Of a DNA stretch of 64,000 bases, positions 36,764 through 46,383 are shown in pieces. The DNA comes from Methanococcoides sp. GTDB lineage: Archaea > Halobacteriota > Methanosarcinia > Methanosarcinales > Methanosarcinaceae. The DNA is taken from contig JAIORD010000042.1 of assembly GCA_021108275.1 (NCBI GenBank), positions 1 through 64,000 on the forward strand. The letters run 5' to 3'. Below the pieces are notes generated by a model. That model had not been told where the DNA came from. It saw nothing but the letters and a program-made list of their open reading frames with translations, and ran no database searches. Position numbers and translations under genes: made by a program. How positions within the stretch are numbered: the stretch's first letter is position 1; every line of letters starts with the position of its first letter.

Positions 36764-37072
36764 TCAAACAACTGTTCCCTGAGAGTCACCAACTTTCCGA
36801 ACAACAGCTAAACATATTGGACATGCAAAAACAGTTATATAATTACCATGTAAGCAATCGAAATCTAAATCTGATAATTTACTTTCTTCAAACCTTTTTA
36901 TAAAACTGTTCAATTGAACTTTATATTCCCTTAATCTGAACTCCTTCACAACAATAGATTCATTGATATCAGTGAACTCTTTAAATGCTCGTCGCATTTC
37001 CTTTTCGATTTCGTCAGTTCGTCCACAAAAATAGCATTTTCTTTCAGTATTCAAATATATTTCTTTGCCCAT
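36764..37072 (-). CDS. Zinc-ribbon-like hypothetical protein
   Basis: A 102-residue protein with two cysteine pairs, CYFC (residues 13-16) and CPIC near 84-87, separated by a helical stretch; this spacing suits a zinc-stabilised fold like those of HNH or ribbon proteins, but no HNH histidines are evident. It heads the three-gene minus-strand group 36023-37072. Function unknown. Confidence 0.55.
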   Translation of the reverse strand: MGKEIYLNTERKCYFCGRTDEIEKEMRRAFKEFTDINESIVVKEFRLREYKVQLNSFIKRFEESKLSDLDFDCLHGNYITVFACPICLAVVRKVGDSQGTVV

Positions 37073-37136
37073 TTATTTTAATATATTTGAAAATGCCTTA
37101 AGTTTTATGGTCAGTTTGCAAGATAATAGATTGATT

Positions 37137-37307
37137 TTATCTCTTTGATGCAAATTGAATGACTATTATTACTCCTACATGTTTCTGGGAATGAAGGTAT
37201 TTCATTGCTGATATACCTTTAAGAAAGATAGCATCCGCTATTGGAGTTTTAATCATCTGTAGAGGTTGATTCTTATCTTTATGCCTAGCCTTTTCAATAT
37301 ATCTCAT
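37137..37307 (-). CDS. Possible small basic protein or gene remnant
   Basis: A 56-residue frame starting at ATG 37307 with GAGG 8 bases upstream. The product begins MRYIEKARHKDKNQP and ends IIVIQFASKR; basic, no recognised family. The frame is open for about 15 codons upstream of the ATG, so it may be the remnant of a longer gene. Confidence 0.35.
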   Translation of the reverse strand: MRYIEKARHKDKNQPLQMIKTPIADAIFLKGISAMKYLHSQKHVGVIIVIQFASKR

Positions 37308-37783
37308 GATAGCCTCATTTTCTTTTCTGAAGGCTTTATGGCAAATAATTGTTGGTCAGATTAAATTCAACTCAATATAAAAAATTTACACTCAACCAGA
37401 ATCATTTATATAATGTTAAATCAGATTATATCTTGCCATTTTTTTCTCCTTTTTTTTCTAAATCCATTTTTCAATTTAAAAATCAATTAATGCCACAACA
37501 CTTCGATTAAACCCGTTTTTAAGCGTTTATGAGCAATCTTATTCCTAATCCACGTCAATGCCTGACTCCCTATCATTTATTGCCAAGACATTGATGATTG
37601 TGGCTCTCAGATGATTCTGACCGATGACCAGTAGGGATTTAGCACAAAGCAAAATCCATCTGTCGTTATAATGAATCTAGCAATATCAATCCATAGCTTA
37701 TGCTATCCATTTTCACAAATTTCAGTGATTTAAATTCATAAATTATAGCCATTATAATTTCCAATTTTACAGCGTATCAATCA
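37308..37783. other. Gap without a gene
   Basis: About 475 AT-rich bases, stops in all frames. Nothing recognised apart from the promoter just downstream. Confidence 0.5.
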
Positions 37784-37804
37784 TTTTTATATAGTTGTTA
37801 ACAA
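37784..37804 (+). promoter_or_regulatory. TATA box with adjoining palindrome
   Basis: TTTTTATATA (37784-37793) is followed at once by the perfect palindrome TTGTTAACAA (37795-37804), about 65 bases before the ATG at 37870. A repressor bound at the palindrome would block transcription initiation. The downstream product has a winged-helix-like N terminus and may autoregulate. Confidence 0.5.
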
Positions 37805-37869
37805 TTATATGTTATCATATGAATAAAAATAAAGTTCAACCGTAAAAATCAAGGAGAAAATTAAAAATT

Positions 37870-38934
37870 ATGATAGGATACAACAGTAACAACGTAAATA
37901 AAACAACAAGGATAGTCACCAATGCCGAACCAACTGCAAAAGGTAAGGATTGTCTTGTCAAAGCAACAATCCTTCGAGGATTATTAGATAAACCACCAAT
38001 GAAAAGTAGAGAGCTTTTCGATTCCATCCCATATGATAATTACAATTCCTTCCGTGTACTCCTTAGCAGGTATTGCAGTTCGAAATACCGATATATTGAG
38101 AGAATTGAAAATAAGATACGATTGACCGACACTGGTCGTATTCATGCACAAAATCCATTTCATTTCCGTGAAAAGTATAGAAACAGACAAGCTAAGGACA
38201 GGGAGATGTTTCTTTTCGAAATACTCAATGACCCTGAAAAATTAAATCATTATTTCGGCAATATGGACGGTGTTCAGGTTAAAACTGTATTTAATACAGT
38301 CAAGGAATACATAGATTTAAATTCAAATTTACAAGATATTGGTGACGAAAGCGATAACGACCAATCTACAGAAGAAGAAGATGATATTGATTATGAAGAT
38401 AAGTATTTTGAATTGCAGGATAAACTGAAACAACTTGAAACCGATAATTTTAATCTGCAACTTCGGATGAGTCAACGAGCACCACAAGTCCAACAACCGC
38501 CTGAGAATAAAATGGCATCCGCATCAAAAAACAAAAGATACAATTTCCTTTGCAGCTGTGAAGGTAAAATGCTCACATCAAGCTTCTTTGAAAATGAACT
38601 TATTCCATATGATGTACTGGTAAGAACTGCTAACAAGGATAAATTTGGTTCATTGAAGGAGAAGCTAAATATTGATTCTAAAGAAAAGATTGGAATTTTT
38701 GCAAGGAATATATCTTCAACTTTACTGAAAGAAGGTCTTTACAGGAAAGCCACAGCTGAGGAAATTAAAGAAGCTCACTTCTATCTAAAGAAAAATCGTG
38801 GAATCCGAATTATTTCAAAGAAATATGCATCAATCAACAAAGTCGTGCTGAAGCAATCTGATATTCCAAACACCACAGCATCTCTCAGGAATACACCCAA
38901 AATCAAGATTGTAGTTGACAATGCCCATAAGTAA
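37870..38934 (+). CDS. Putative DNA-binding protein, winged-helix-like with coiled coil
   Basis: The 354-residue protein has an N-terminal helix-turn-helix-like stretch (residues about 28-85: KATILRGLLDKPPMKSRELFDSIPYDNYNSFRVLLSRY, then IERIENKIRLTDTGR as a wing). A coiled coil follows near 170-205 (DKYFELQDKLKQLETDNFNLQ). The C-terminal 130 residues have no known domain. Possibly a regulator or partition/replication initiator of the element. A lone gene between two non-coding gaps; AGGAGA at 37851-37856 lies 13 bases before the ATG. Confidence 0.6.
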   Translation: MIGYNSNNVNKTTRIVTNAEPTAKGKDCLVKATILRGLLDKPPMKSRELFDSIPYDNYNSFRVLLSRYCSSKYRYIERIENKIRLTDTGRIHAQNPFHFREKYRNRQAKDREMFLFEILNDPEKLNHYFGNMDGVQVKTVFNTVKEYIDLNSNLQDIGDESDNDQSTEEEDDIDYEDKYFELQDKLKQLETDNFNLQLRMSQRAPQVQQPPENKMASASKNKRYNFLCSCEGKMLTSSFFENELIPYDVLVRTANKDKFGSLKEKLNIDSKEKIGIFARNISSTLLKEGLYRKATAEEIKEAHFYLKKNRGIRIISKKYASINKVVLKQSDIPNTTASLRNTPKIKIVVDNAHK

Positions 38935-39314
38935 TATTTTAGTCGCTAAGAAGATTACAATACATTCATGGATGGAACAACTTTAATCATCCGTCCCATC
39001 CAATTACACTGATTTTCCAAGTGAAAGCGAGGTCTTTTTCAGAGCTTAGTGAAAATGAAAGTGCTATCACCATTCGAGATGTGATTATTTAGATATTTCA
39101 GTAGCATATATCTTTTTAAATTCTATTATTGACCTTTTTTTGGTAACAAGCCCTTAATGAATCAAAATTGCACCTCTATATGAAGCGATTGAAGTTCCTG
39201 TTAGATTACCTTACAACCACTCACCGACGTATCATGAAACATCACTGATTATAATTAATACATATATGAATCATTAACTAATACTCAGTACATTAATCAA
39301 AAATATGACTATTA
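38935..39314. other. Gap without a gene
   Basis: 380 bases between convergent genes. Stops in all frames; no tRNA, hairpin or repeat stands out. Confidence 0.5.
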
Positions 39315-40313
39315 TCATTCAATGTCATAATCTTGTAAAGAAACACCCCAATAAGTACATAGTTTAGATAAATCCTCAAGACAAAGTGAATTTTCCCATG
39401 TTTCTTTCAAAGCATACATCTCATTTTCAATCAAAAAAAATATCAAAAATATTTCAGGTTGACTGAGGTAAGGTATTTCAGCAGATTCATTTTTTCTTTC
39501 AGTTAGAATATAATCAATCTTGTCCATATTACTGGATAAGAAATCGGTCATTTTTGCAATAAAATCTTCTGTTGAATGAATATTAGCCGATTCAAGTACA
39601 GGTAACAACACTTGAATATTTTGATAGGAAAAATCATAGTCATAATTTGCATTTATTTTTTGAATAAATGGTTTCTTTAAGTCATTTAGTATGAATTCTT
39701 CATTTAAAATTCCAAGCTCCATTATTTTTTCATTTAAAGTTGAAAAACAATTATCGGCAACTTCTAAAAGTCCTGCAAGACAGTAAAATTCCCTCTTTAT
39801 TTCAGAACTCATGTCTGAGGTCGCTTTATATCCAATGTCGTGATAGATTTCTGCCCAAGTATCTTCACAGTTTGTTCTAACTTGAATTTCAGCAACATGA
39901 TTTTCTAATAATTTGTAGACTTCGGGTTTAACTGAATTGGCTTTTAATACCACATCAAAATGTATGGATTTGTAACCTTGTTCTTTAAAATCCAAATGAT
40001 GGATTTTATTGTCTTCATTGATTACTTCAAATACTTCCATTATTATTTCTTGAATCATTTGCAAATCTTGTTTAAACTTGCAGATAACTCTTGCAGCAGA
40101 TTTATCGGTCAGTGAAGGGTAGCAATCAAAGCCTTTTTTATATAATTTTTTCATTAAGCTAGCATCATCCTTTGTTCTAGAAAGTATTCTTGCATTCAAT
40201 CCTTTCTTGCGAACGTTGGATTCTAATATCTCACTAATCATCTTAGTCAGCATTTGATGATTATTTTTATCATGTTTCCAATGTAAGATGACGTCTTCTT
40301 TACTTAATGACAT
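39315..40313 (-). CDS. RelA/SpoT-domain nucleotide pyrophosphokinase-like protein
   Basis: The 332-residue protein keeps the full synthetase signature: SRTKDDASLMKKLYKKG (RxKxxxSxxxK, about residues 44-60), the metal-site aspartate in LTDKSAARVI (about 68-77), GYKSIHFD (about 115-122, the G loop YxSxH) and EIQVRTNCEDTWAEIYHDIGYK (about 142-163, catalytic Glu). No HD hydrolase, TGS or ACT domain is present. The C-terminal 130 residues are unassigned. It could make (p)ppGpp or related alarmones, or pyrophosphorylate tRNA like toxic small alarmone synthetases. It follows the NA37-like gene by 12 bases on one mRNA. Confidence 0.85.
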   Translation of the reverse strand: MSLSKEDVILHWKHDKNNHQMLTKMISEILESNVRKKGLNARILSRTKDDASLMKKLYKKGFDCYPSLTDKSAARVICKFKQDLQMIQEIIMEVFEVINEDNKIHHLDFKEQGYKSIHFDVVLKANSVKPEVYKLLENHVAEIQVRTNCEDTWAEIYHDIGYKATSDMSSEIKREFYCLAGLLEVADNCFSTLNEKIMELGILNEEFILNDLKKPFIQKINANYDYDFSYQNIQVLLPVLESANIHSTEDFIAKMTDFLSSNMDKIDYILTERKNESAEIPYLSQPEIFLIFFLIENEMYALKETWENSLCLEDLSKLCTYWGVSLQDYDIE

Positions 40314-40325
40314 GAAATACTATCC

Positions 40326-41330
40326 TTATATGTTTTCTAGACGAGATTCTACAGTTGCTCTAGTATCTCCATTCTCAAGAGGCTCTAATTTAACATTTTC
40401 TTCAAAGTCATTATTTGTGCCAATAATTCGAATACCATTTTCAAATTCATATAAATGCTTTTTGATGTCCGCTTCAATATAACTTACATCTTTCAAAATT
40501 TGAATTGGAACATCCTTTTCATGTAAGTATTTTTCATAGCTATTTCTATCGCTAATATTCAAATACATTGCTGCAAATGTCCTTGTATTAAGAGTTCCTG
40601 ATTGACTTGAAACATATGATTGTAAGTGAAGTTTGTATTGATTTTGAATTAATGGGTCTTCAATATTATTTTTGAAAAAATCAATCGAATATTTAAAAAA
40701 ATTCTTTGTTTCGATTGCGTAATCAGCATTTAATTTACATCCCAAAAATCCTCTCAAGAAAAAGTGAGCAACATCACCTTTCTTAGTAAGTTGGTTATCA
40801 CAAATAGTTCCACTATATGAATCATCAGATTCCTTATAAAACACACCAATTTTGAACAATCTTGTATTTTTAGAAAGAATGAGGTCTTTTATATTTGTTA
40901 TTTCAAATGTATTTTTTCCATCTCTTTGAGATTGTTTTAGTTGTGCTCCTTCTTCCTTTTCAAGTTTCAAAATTCCGATAACTTTTTTATTTTCATTAAA
41001 ACCATGAAGTATTAGAATAAATCCTGCTGAATTGATTCCACTTTGTGTTTTGTTCAATTGTTCTGATATTTGTTTAGATAGTGCTATAAACCCGTCAGTA
41101 TCAAAATCTTCATTTAGTAATGTTTTTATAATTTCTGGAACTGGTGAATCAGAGCCATCATCAAATGAAATTTCATGAGCATTTTTTGAACCAATGGATT
41201 TTATTAACTTACTTTTAAGGAATTTTTTTGAATCATTGTTTAAACTACTCTCAATTTCACTATATATGGGTGGTTCTTTGTCCTCTCTCATTTTTTGTTT
41301 TAATATTTCATGGATGATGACATTTTTCAC
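40326..41330 (-). CDS. NA37/YejK-like nucleoid-associated protein
   Basis: The 334-residue protein resembles the 37-kDa nucleoid-associated family: an N-terminal part, a beta core (SAGFILILHGFNENKKVIGILKLE, about 117-140), then KKGDVAHFFLRGFLGCKLNADYAIETKNFFKYSIDFF near 190-230, the family's most conserved block, and a C-terminal beta region. Identification is by pattern and is moderate; other defence-associated DNA-binding families share this shape. It is the first gene of a two-gene unit with the RelA/SpoT-domain gene and could be its DNA/phage sensor or antitoxin (inference). Confidence 0.6.
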   Translation of the reverse strand: MKNVIIHEILKQKMREDKEPPIYSEIESSLNNDSKKFLKSKLIKSIGSKNAHEISFDDGSDSPVPEIIKTLLNEDFDTDGFIALSKQISEQLNKTQSGINSAGFILILHGFNENKKVIGILKLEKEEGAQLKQSQRDGKNTFEITNIKDLILSKNTRLFKIGVFYKESDDSYSGTICDNQLTKKGDVAHFFLRGFLGCKLNADYAIETKNFFKYSIDFFKNNIEDPLIQNQYKLHLQSYVSSQSGTLNTRTFAAMYLNISDRNSYEKYLHEKDVPIQILKDVSYIEADIKKHLYEFENGIRIIGTNNDFEENVKLEPLENGDTRATVESRLENI

Positions 41331-41851
41331 ATCTAAAGTTGAATAATCTTGAATAATAGCACCTCAAGTCAGATTTATTACATTGACATAAACTTTCATT
41401 GTTTATAAATGATTTTGATATAATCCAATTACAAAGTGGAAAAGACTATGATTAAAATATGAATAAGAAACCCAAACAAACAAAGCAACAAGTGATGAAA
41501 TTTACTGTATCTAAACGATATGACTAATTTGAAAGAGAGTTTGTGATAATTTAGATATAAATCATTTATCTAATTTTATGCACTGTAATGGAGATATTAA
41601 CCATTGATAATATGTTTCAGCTATTAAAACATTAAACTAAATCAACATACGTATTAAAAAAGTAATATATTGTTATAAATATTGACAAAACCTATTCTTT
41701 TTTCAATTAAGGTAATTAATATTAAATATTTTTAAAAGAGGTGATGAAACGGCCCACATTAATAAATTGATTAATGCATTTACCATTTATTCTTCCAGCT
41801 TGGTAAAGCCTGCACAACCCTTGAGGGAGAACAATCGGGGACCGTAGCTGT
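41331..41851. other. Gap without a clear gene
   Basis: AT-rich stretch upstream of the NA37-like gene; its promoter should lie within 41340-41420. A 22-codon frame (41461) is the longest plausible plus-strand start and is not claimed. Nothing else recognised. Confidence 0.45.
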
Positions 41852-41959
41852 TTAAGAAACTGAGTCATCACTCCCATCATTAACATGAGCAGAGACAGTT
41901 GCACATGGAACTATCAACATTACTCCTATTATTAATATGAGTGGTAGAAACATTTTCAT
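41852..41959 (-). CDS. Short exported peptide, possibly truncated
   Basis: A 35-residue frame: MK, a hydrophobic core (FLPLILIIGVMLIVP), and a signal-peptidase-like CATVSA, then a short acidic tail (HVNDGSDDSVS). GAGGTGG precedes the ATG. After the stop the same frame is open again for 23 codons, so this may be the stub of a longer secreted protein. Confidence 0.4.
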   Translation of the reverse strand: MKMFLPLILIIGVMLIVPCATVSAHVNDGSDDSVS

Positions 41960-42330
41960 ATTTTCCACCTCAATCATAATTATATGCATTCCTATATATA
42001 TTTTAGCTCATTTTGTATTCTATAACTTTTCTATGATATTTAAGAATTGAACCCGTTTGTAATGCATCTATAATATAAAAAAAATAAAAAAATAGATTGA
42101 GATTATTCAACAGGTTCAATGACTTCAGTAATTATTAGAGCTACAACTTTACCTTGGTATTACTTCTTTTAGTATTGTAATTAGATTGTTGTTTACAAAA
42201 TTAACTAGAATGTAAACATTAAGAGCCTAATGCATCTGTTTTCATGTTCATAATCACCACACAACTTAACACAAATGTATATATAGTTTACATTATTATT
42301 CTTTGTATACAATAAAAATAGGTGATTATT
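41960..42330. other. Gap, promoter region of the recombinase gene
   Basis: AT-rich DNA with stops in all frames. TATATAGTTTACATTATTA (42278-42296) may hold the promoter of the downstream recombinase. No gene seen. Confidence 0.4.
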
Positions 42331-42987
42331 ATGAATTATATTGTTCCATATGAAAAAGGCGATTTATTACTAAAAGAAGAAACTGACTATCTGACTTTAC
42401 ATGAGTTCAGACAGCTGCTTGATGCACTTGAAACGAGATATGATAATTTGCAAAGGAAATCTATCAGAAACTTGTTCATCAAGGAGAGAAACAAGTTACT
42501 GTTTGAAATGATGTGGATAACAGCTGGACGCATTTCAGATGTGTTGAGTATTAGAGCTGAAGACATTGATTTTGATACTAGGACAATTAAGTTCTACGTA
42601 CAGAAACGGAAGAAATGGCATCGATTGAGTATCGATTCTGACATTGCATTGAGAATCTCGAATTATCTTCGTACATACCGAGTTACAGGATTTATTTTCA
42701 AAGGATTTGGGAAAGATAAAAACAAAGTGATTACCCGACAGTACGTTCACATAATGTTAAAGGATTTGTCGAAAATTGCAGGAATACGACCTGTTCATTG
42801 TCATTTGTACAGACATGGCCTAGCGACATATTTGCTATCAAGGGGAGTTCCGATGGAAGTAATATCATATCGTCTGGCTCACAGTAGTACAAAAGTAACG
42901 GCAGACTATTATGCAAGAATAACACCCGATATAGAAAGGGATTTGATTAAAACATATGTTCCGAACTTGTTGGGAGATGGGATGTGA
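42331..42987 (+). CDS. Tyrosine recombinase, XerA/phage integrase family
   Basis: The protein of about 218 residues consists mainly of the catalytic domain: AGRISDVLSIRAEDIDFDTR with the first arginine (about residue 71), the lysine hairpin YVQKRKKWHRLSID, HLYRHGLATYLLSRGV (HxxR, about 155-158), the second histidine in LAHSSTKVTADYYAR and the Tyr nucleophile in the same block. It is distinct from the SSV-type integrase of the element. It may resolve element dimers or mobilise a cassette within it. ATG at 42331 follows GGTGAT; the frame opens 9 bases earlier. Confidence 0.85.
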   Translation: MNYIVPYEKGDLLLKEETDYLTLHEFRQLLDALETRYDNLQRKSIRNLFIKERNKLLFEMMWITAGRISDVLSIRAEDIDFDTRTIKFYVQKRKKWHRLSIDSDIALRISNYLRTYRVTGFIFKGFGKDKNKVITRQYVHIMLKDLSKIAGIRPVHCHLYRHGLATYLLSRGVPMEVISYRLAHSSTKVTADYYARITPDIERDLIKTYVPNLLGDGM

Positions 42988-43284
42988 TTTGAACTGAATT
43001 AAACCAATGCCTTTTATATTTTTTATAAAATTAAAAGATATTATTTGCTAAAATTGATGATAAATCTTGATGTTGACAATTTTGTACTTTTTGGTGTAAC
43101 TGCTTCGATTCTAACTCATCGTTTGTTTAGTATCATTTTGTGTATTAATATGGGATGAGTCAATAAATGATTGTACTAAGTAATATTACACTAATGGCAA
43201 ATGGTAAGGTTTTTGGTGTATAAGTGGTAAATCTGAATTTTATGAGTAGAAAGGAATTATTATATGAATAGTTGACTGTACTTT

Positions 43285-44478
43285 TTACGGAGTGTAGAAT
43301 AATTCTCCTTCAACACTAATCTTATTATATTCATGAGCCCATAAAAAATTCTTTTGTTGCGAAAATATGTCTGAAATAACATCTGGATGAGGATGCCCAT
43401 ATCTACCAGAGATACCTGCTGACGCAATATGCTGATTACATTCCTTTAAATCAAATAGAATTTGTTTGTTCCAATTACTTGAAGAACCATGATGGGGTAT
43501 TTGAAATAAAGATATTCTGTCAAGTTCATTATTGAAGTATTTCTTGAATTTAGCATACTTAGTTTTTGTTTTAATATCAATATCTCCAGTTAATAAACAA
43601 CCAATACTCTTTTCAGTACTTTGTTGCGGGATGGGAAATAGCCCAGATAATGTTTGATTGGAATGTGAAATTGAGTATTTTTTTCTTGTGTAAGAACCTA
43701 TAGGTCCATGATACATAGCTAAAGATGTAAAATTTAAGTCATTGTTGATAAAATCCCTGTAGCATTCTTTAATACTTTCACGAGAATAAGCATTTTTGAC
43801 ATATTCTTGGAGTTCTTTTCCACTACTAAAACTAATATTCTTAGTATCAAAGCAATCTTCTAATTTCTTTAATTTTGTGGGCGATATCTGATGATAAAAA
43901 AATTTAAAATTCCAATAATCAAAAAAGTGGTTTCCTTTATTTTTGTAGGCATCTTTTAATACCTGATTAATATCCTCTTTTTCATTTTTGATTATCAACT
44001 TATTAGCAGTATTTTCTTCAAGGTTCAATAATTTCTTATTGTTGATATCCAAACTAATGTCAGGTGGGTATCTATCTTCACTTCCTTTGATTAGTATCAC
44101 TTTGTTGATACCCTTACTAAGCAAATAACTGACAGGATTTAATAAAAAATTAAAATATGATTCTGGATAACTTCTCTTAACAAAAGCAAGCATTAACATT
44201 TCACTAGGAGAATAATAAGGAATAATTGCATATTCGACTTTAACACCAGATAAGAGTTTATCCAACCCATTTACATGGTCTTTATCAAAATGAGATATTA
44301 TTAAAATATCAATTGGCTCTATTTTTAAATCTTCATTTTTATAGTATTTTACTGCTTCAACTACATTATCTTTCTTCATTGAACCGCAATCATAAACGAA
44401 ATTAAAATCACCAATTTTTCCAGTATGAAATAAACCTTGACCAACGTTATGAAAATCAAATTTGAATTGAAGATTCAT
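43285..44478 (-). CDS. Metallo-beta-lactamase-fold hydrolase (ComEC/Rec2-like)
   Basis: The protein of about 397 residues has the metal-binding motif SHFDKDHVNG near residues 59-68, an N-terminal FHNVGQGLFH as in ComEC-type domains, a late PHHGSSSNW near 329-337 and GHPHPD near 358-363. A 140-residue insertion separates the halves. No membrane segments, so it is a soluble nuclease or phosphodiesterase-type enzyme. Such proteins occur in prokaryotic defence islands, usually with a partner; here a 40-residue zinc-ribbon gene lies 66 bases upstream. TTG at 44490 is an alternative start. Confidence 0.8.
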   Translation of the reverse strand: MNLQFKFDFHNVGQGLFHTGKIGDFNFVYDCGSMKKDNVVEAVKYYKNEDLKIEPIDILIISHFDKDHVNGLDKLLSGVKVEYAIIPYYSPSEMLMLAFVKRSYPESYFNFLLNPVSYLLSKGINKVILIKGSEDRYPPDISLDINNKKLLNLEENTANKLIIKNEKEDINQVLKDAYKNKGNHFFDYWNFKFFYHQISPTKLKKLEDCFDTKNISFSSGKELQEYVKNAYSRESIKECYRDFINNDLNFTSLAMYHGPIGSYTRKKYSISHSNQTLSGLFPIPQQSTEKSIGCLLTGDIDIKTKTKYAKFKKYFNNELDRISLFQIPHHGSSSNWNKQILFDLKECNQHIASAGISGRYGHPHPDVISDIFSQQKNFLWAHEYNKISVEGELFYTP

Positions 44479-44544
44479 GACTACACACAACCGATACTAA
44501 GAATCTAAACATAATATATAATCTTTTTGAAATTAATTTTTAAG

Positions 44545-44667
44545 TTAATGATGAGGTTTTAGTAATTCATCTTCATTTTTTACTTTAATAACGTTTGTAT
44601 AAGTCATGCAATCGCTGCAAAATCTATTTTGTCCAACGGGTTTCCCACAACTTCTACAAACTAACAT
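44545..44667 (-). CDS. Small zinc-ribbon protein
   Basis: A 40-residue frame: MLVCRSCGKPV (CxxC) then NRFCSDCM (CxxC), a minimal zinc ribbon, with a short charged tail. No ribosome site is evident, so expression may be leaderless. It lies directly upstream of the metallo-beta-lactamase gene on the same strand. Confidence 0.55.
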   Translation of the reverse strand: MLVCRSCGKPVGQNRFCSDCMTYTNVIKVKNEDELLKPHH

Positions 44668-44868
44668 AAGAAGTACAATTGTTAATATTTCATATATAAA
44701 TTTTTAATTAATGTTTTAGTGATAGTAAATATGTAATTGGAGAATGCATTCGATATAACTTCAATTTTGGATTCCAAGTATACCTATGTCACCCAAAATA
44801 GAAACCGTTAATACATTTTAGCAACACTGCAATAGAAACAACTCACTTTTTCATCCCAAGGTGCAAAA

Positions 44869-46383
44869 ATGGTACTCACACTCAATGAACTCAACACCCA
44901 TTTATTCAAAGCAGCCGACATCCTGCGAGGCTCTATTGACAGTTCCGAATACAAGCAGTACATATTCGGTCTTCTTTTCCTGAAACGTCTATCTGACCAA
45001 TTTGATGAGAATGTAAAGAAAGTAACAACGGAACTCATCAATGACGGCATGAGTGAAGAACAGGCAATGGAGATTGCCACAACCGACCCTGATGAACATC
45101 CTGAGAGCTTCTTTGTACCTGAAAGAGCACGATGGAGCGAACTGCAAAAGAAGTCATCCGATATCGGAGAGGCAATCAATACAGCATTTGAGGCACTTGA
45201 AAATGAAAATTCATCTCTTGAAGGTGTTCTTGTTGCCATCGATTTCAACGACAAGGGTAGGTTGAGTGATGCTGTTCTGCAAAAACTGATAAACCATTTC
45301 AGTGAACACAATCTTGCGAATCACAGCCTTGAAAATAAGGACATGCTCGGCAGAGCTTATGAATACCTCATTAAACATTTCGCTGATGATGCTGGAAAGA
45401 AGGGCGGTGAATTCTACACGCCTGAAGGTGTTGTTCATTTGCTTGGTAAATTGCTCAAACCAAATGAGGGAATGCGAATCTGCGACCCAACGTGCGGTTC
45501 TGGTGGCATGCTGATAGAGTGTATCCATTATCTTATCGACCATGGCAAGAATCCAAGTGAGATATCTCTCTACGGTCAGGAGAAGAACCTGAACACATGG
45601 GCTATATGCAAAATGAACATGCTTCTTCATGGTATCCTGAATGCAAGAATTGAAAGAGGCGATACCATGTCAGAGCCTAAGCTTCTGGACAATGGGGAGC
45701 TGATGGTATTTGACAGGGTGATTGCTAATCCTATGTGGAACCAGAAAGAATGGTCACGTGAATGGCTCGAAAAGGGCGACCCATTCGGAAGGGTAAAGTA
45801 TGCATTGCCACCGAAATCATCGGCTGATTGGATGTGGATTCAACACATGACTTCTACATTGAATTCCACTGGTATGCTTGGTATAGTACTTGATAATGGT
45901 GTGCTATTCCGAGGTGGGAAAGAGGGGGCAAGTAGACAGGGCTATGTCGATGCTGACATGATTGAACTTATAATTTCTCTCCCGTCAAACCTGTTCTACA
46001 ATACAAGCAGCTCAGGAACGATTCTGATATTTAATAAGAACAAAAGTGCTGACCGTAAGGGCAAGATAATGTTCATTGATGCATCCAATGAATATGAAGA
46101 AGGGAAGGCACAGAACTTCCTGCGTGAGTCCAATGTCGATAAAATTGTTGAGACATTCGACAATTATGAAGATGTTGAAAGATTCTGTTCTGTGGTGAAT
46201 GTTGAAAATATCATTGAGAATGAATACAACCTCAACGTTTCAATGTATGTTGATACATCCGAACAAGAACCTGAAATTGATGTTGCAAAGGTCAATGCTG
46301 AATTGAAGGACTTGCTACACCAGAGGGATGAATCCTATAGGAAAATGCAGTTATGCTTGCAGGAGTTGGGGTATGGCAATTGA
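44869..46383 (+). CDS. hsdM: Type I restriction-modification methyltransferase subunit
   Basis: The 504-residue N6-adenine methyltransferase subunit has the N-terminal HsdM helical domain ([32 protein letters not shown]), SAM motif [11 protein letters not shown] (about 205-214) and catalytic motif IV NPMW (about 287-290, in place of NPPF/Y, a known HsdM variant). AAGGTG precedes the ATG. First gene of the hsdM-hsdS-hsdR-metallopeptidase operon, and overlaps hsdS by 11 bases. Base composition is closer to the chromosome than the left half of the element. Confidence 0.95.
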   Translation: MVLTLNELNTHLFKAADILRGSIDSSEYKQYIFGLLFLKRLSDQFDENVKKVTTELINDGMSEEQAMEIATTDPDEHPESFFVPERARWSELQKKSSDIGEAINTAFEALENENSSLEGVLVAIDFNDKGRLSDAVLQKLINHFSEHNLANHSLENKDMLGRAYEYLIKHFADDAGKKGGEFYTPEGVVHLLGKLLKPNEGMRICDPTCGSGGMLIECIHYLIDHGKNPSEISLYGQEKNLNTWAICKMNMLLHGILNARIERGDTMSEPKLLDNGELMVFDRVIANPMWNQKEWSREWLEKGDPFGRVKYALPPKSSADWMWIQHMTSTLNSTGMLGIVLDNGVLFRGGKEGASRQGYVDADMIELIISLPSNLFYNTSSSGTILIFNKNKSADRKGKIMFIDASNEYEEGKAQNFLRESNVDKIVETFDNYEDVERFCSVVNVENIIENEYNLNVSMYVDTSEQEPEIDVAKVNAELKDLLHQRDESYRKMQLCLQELGYGN

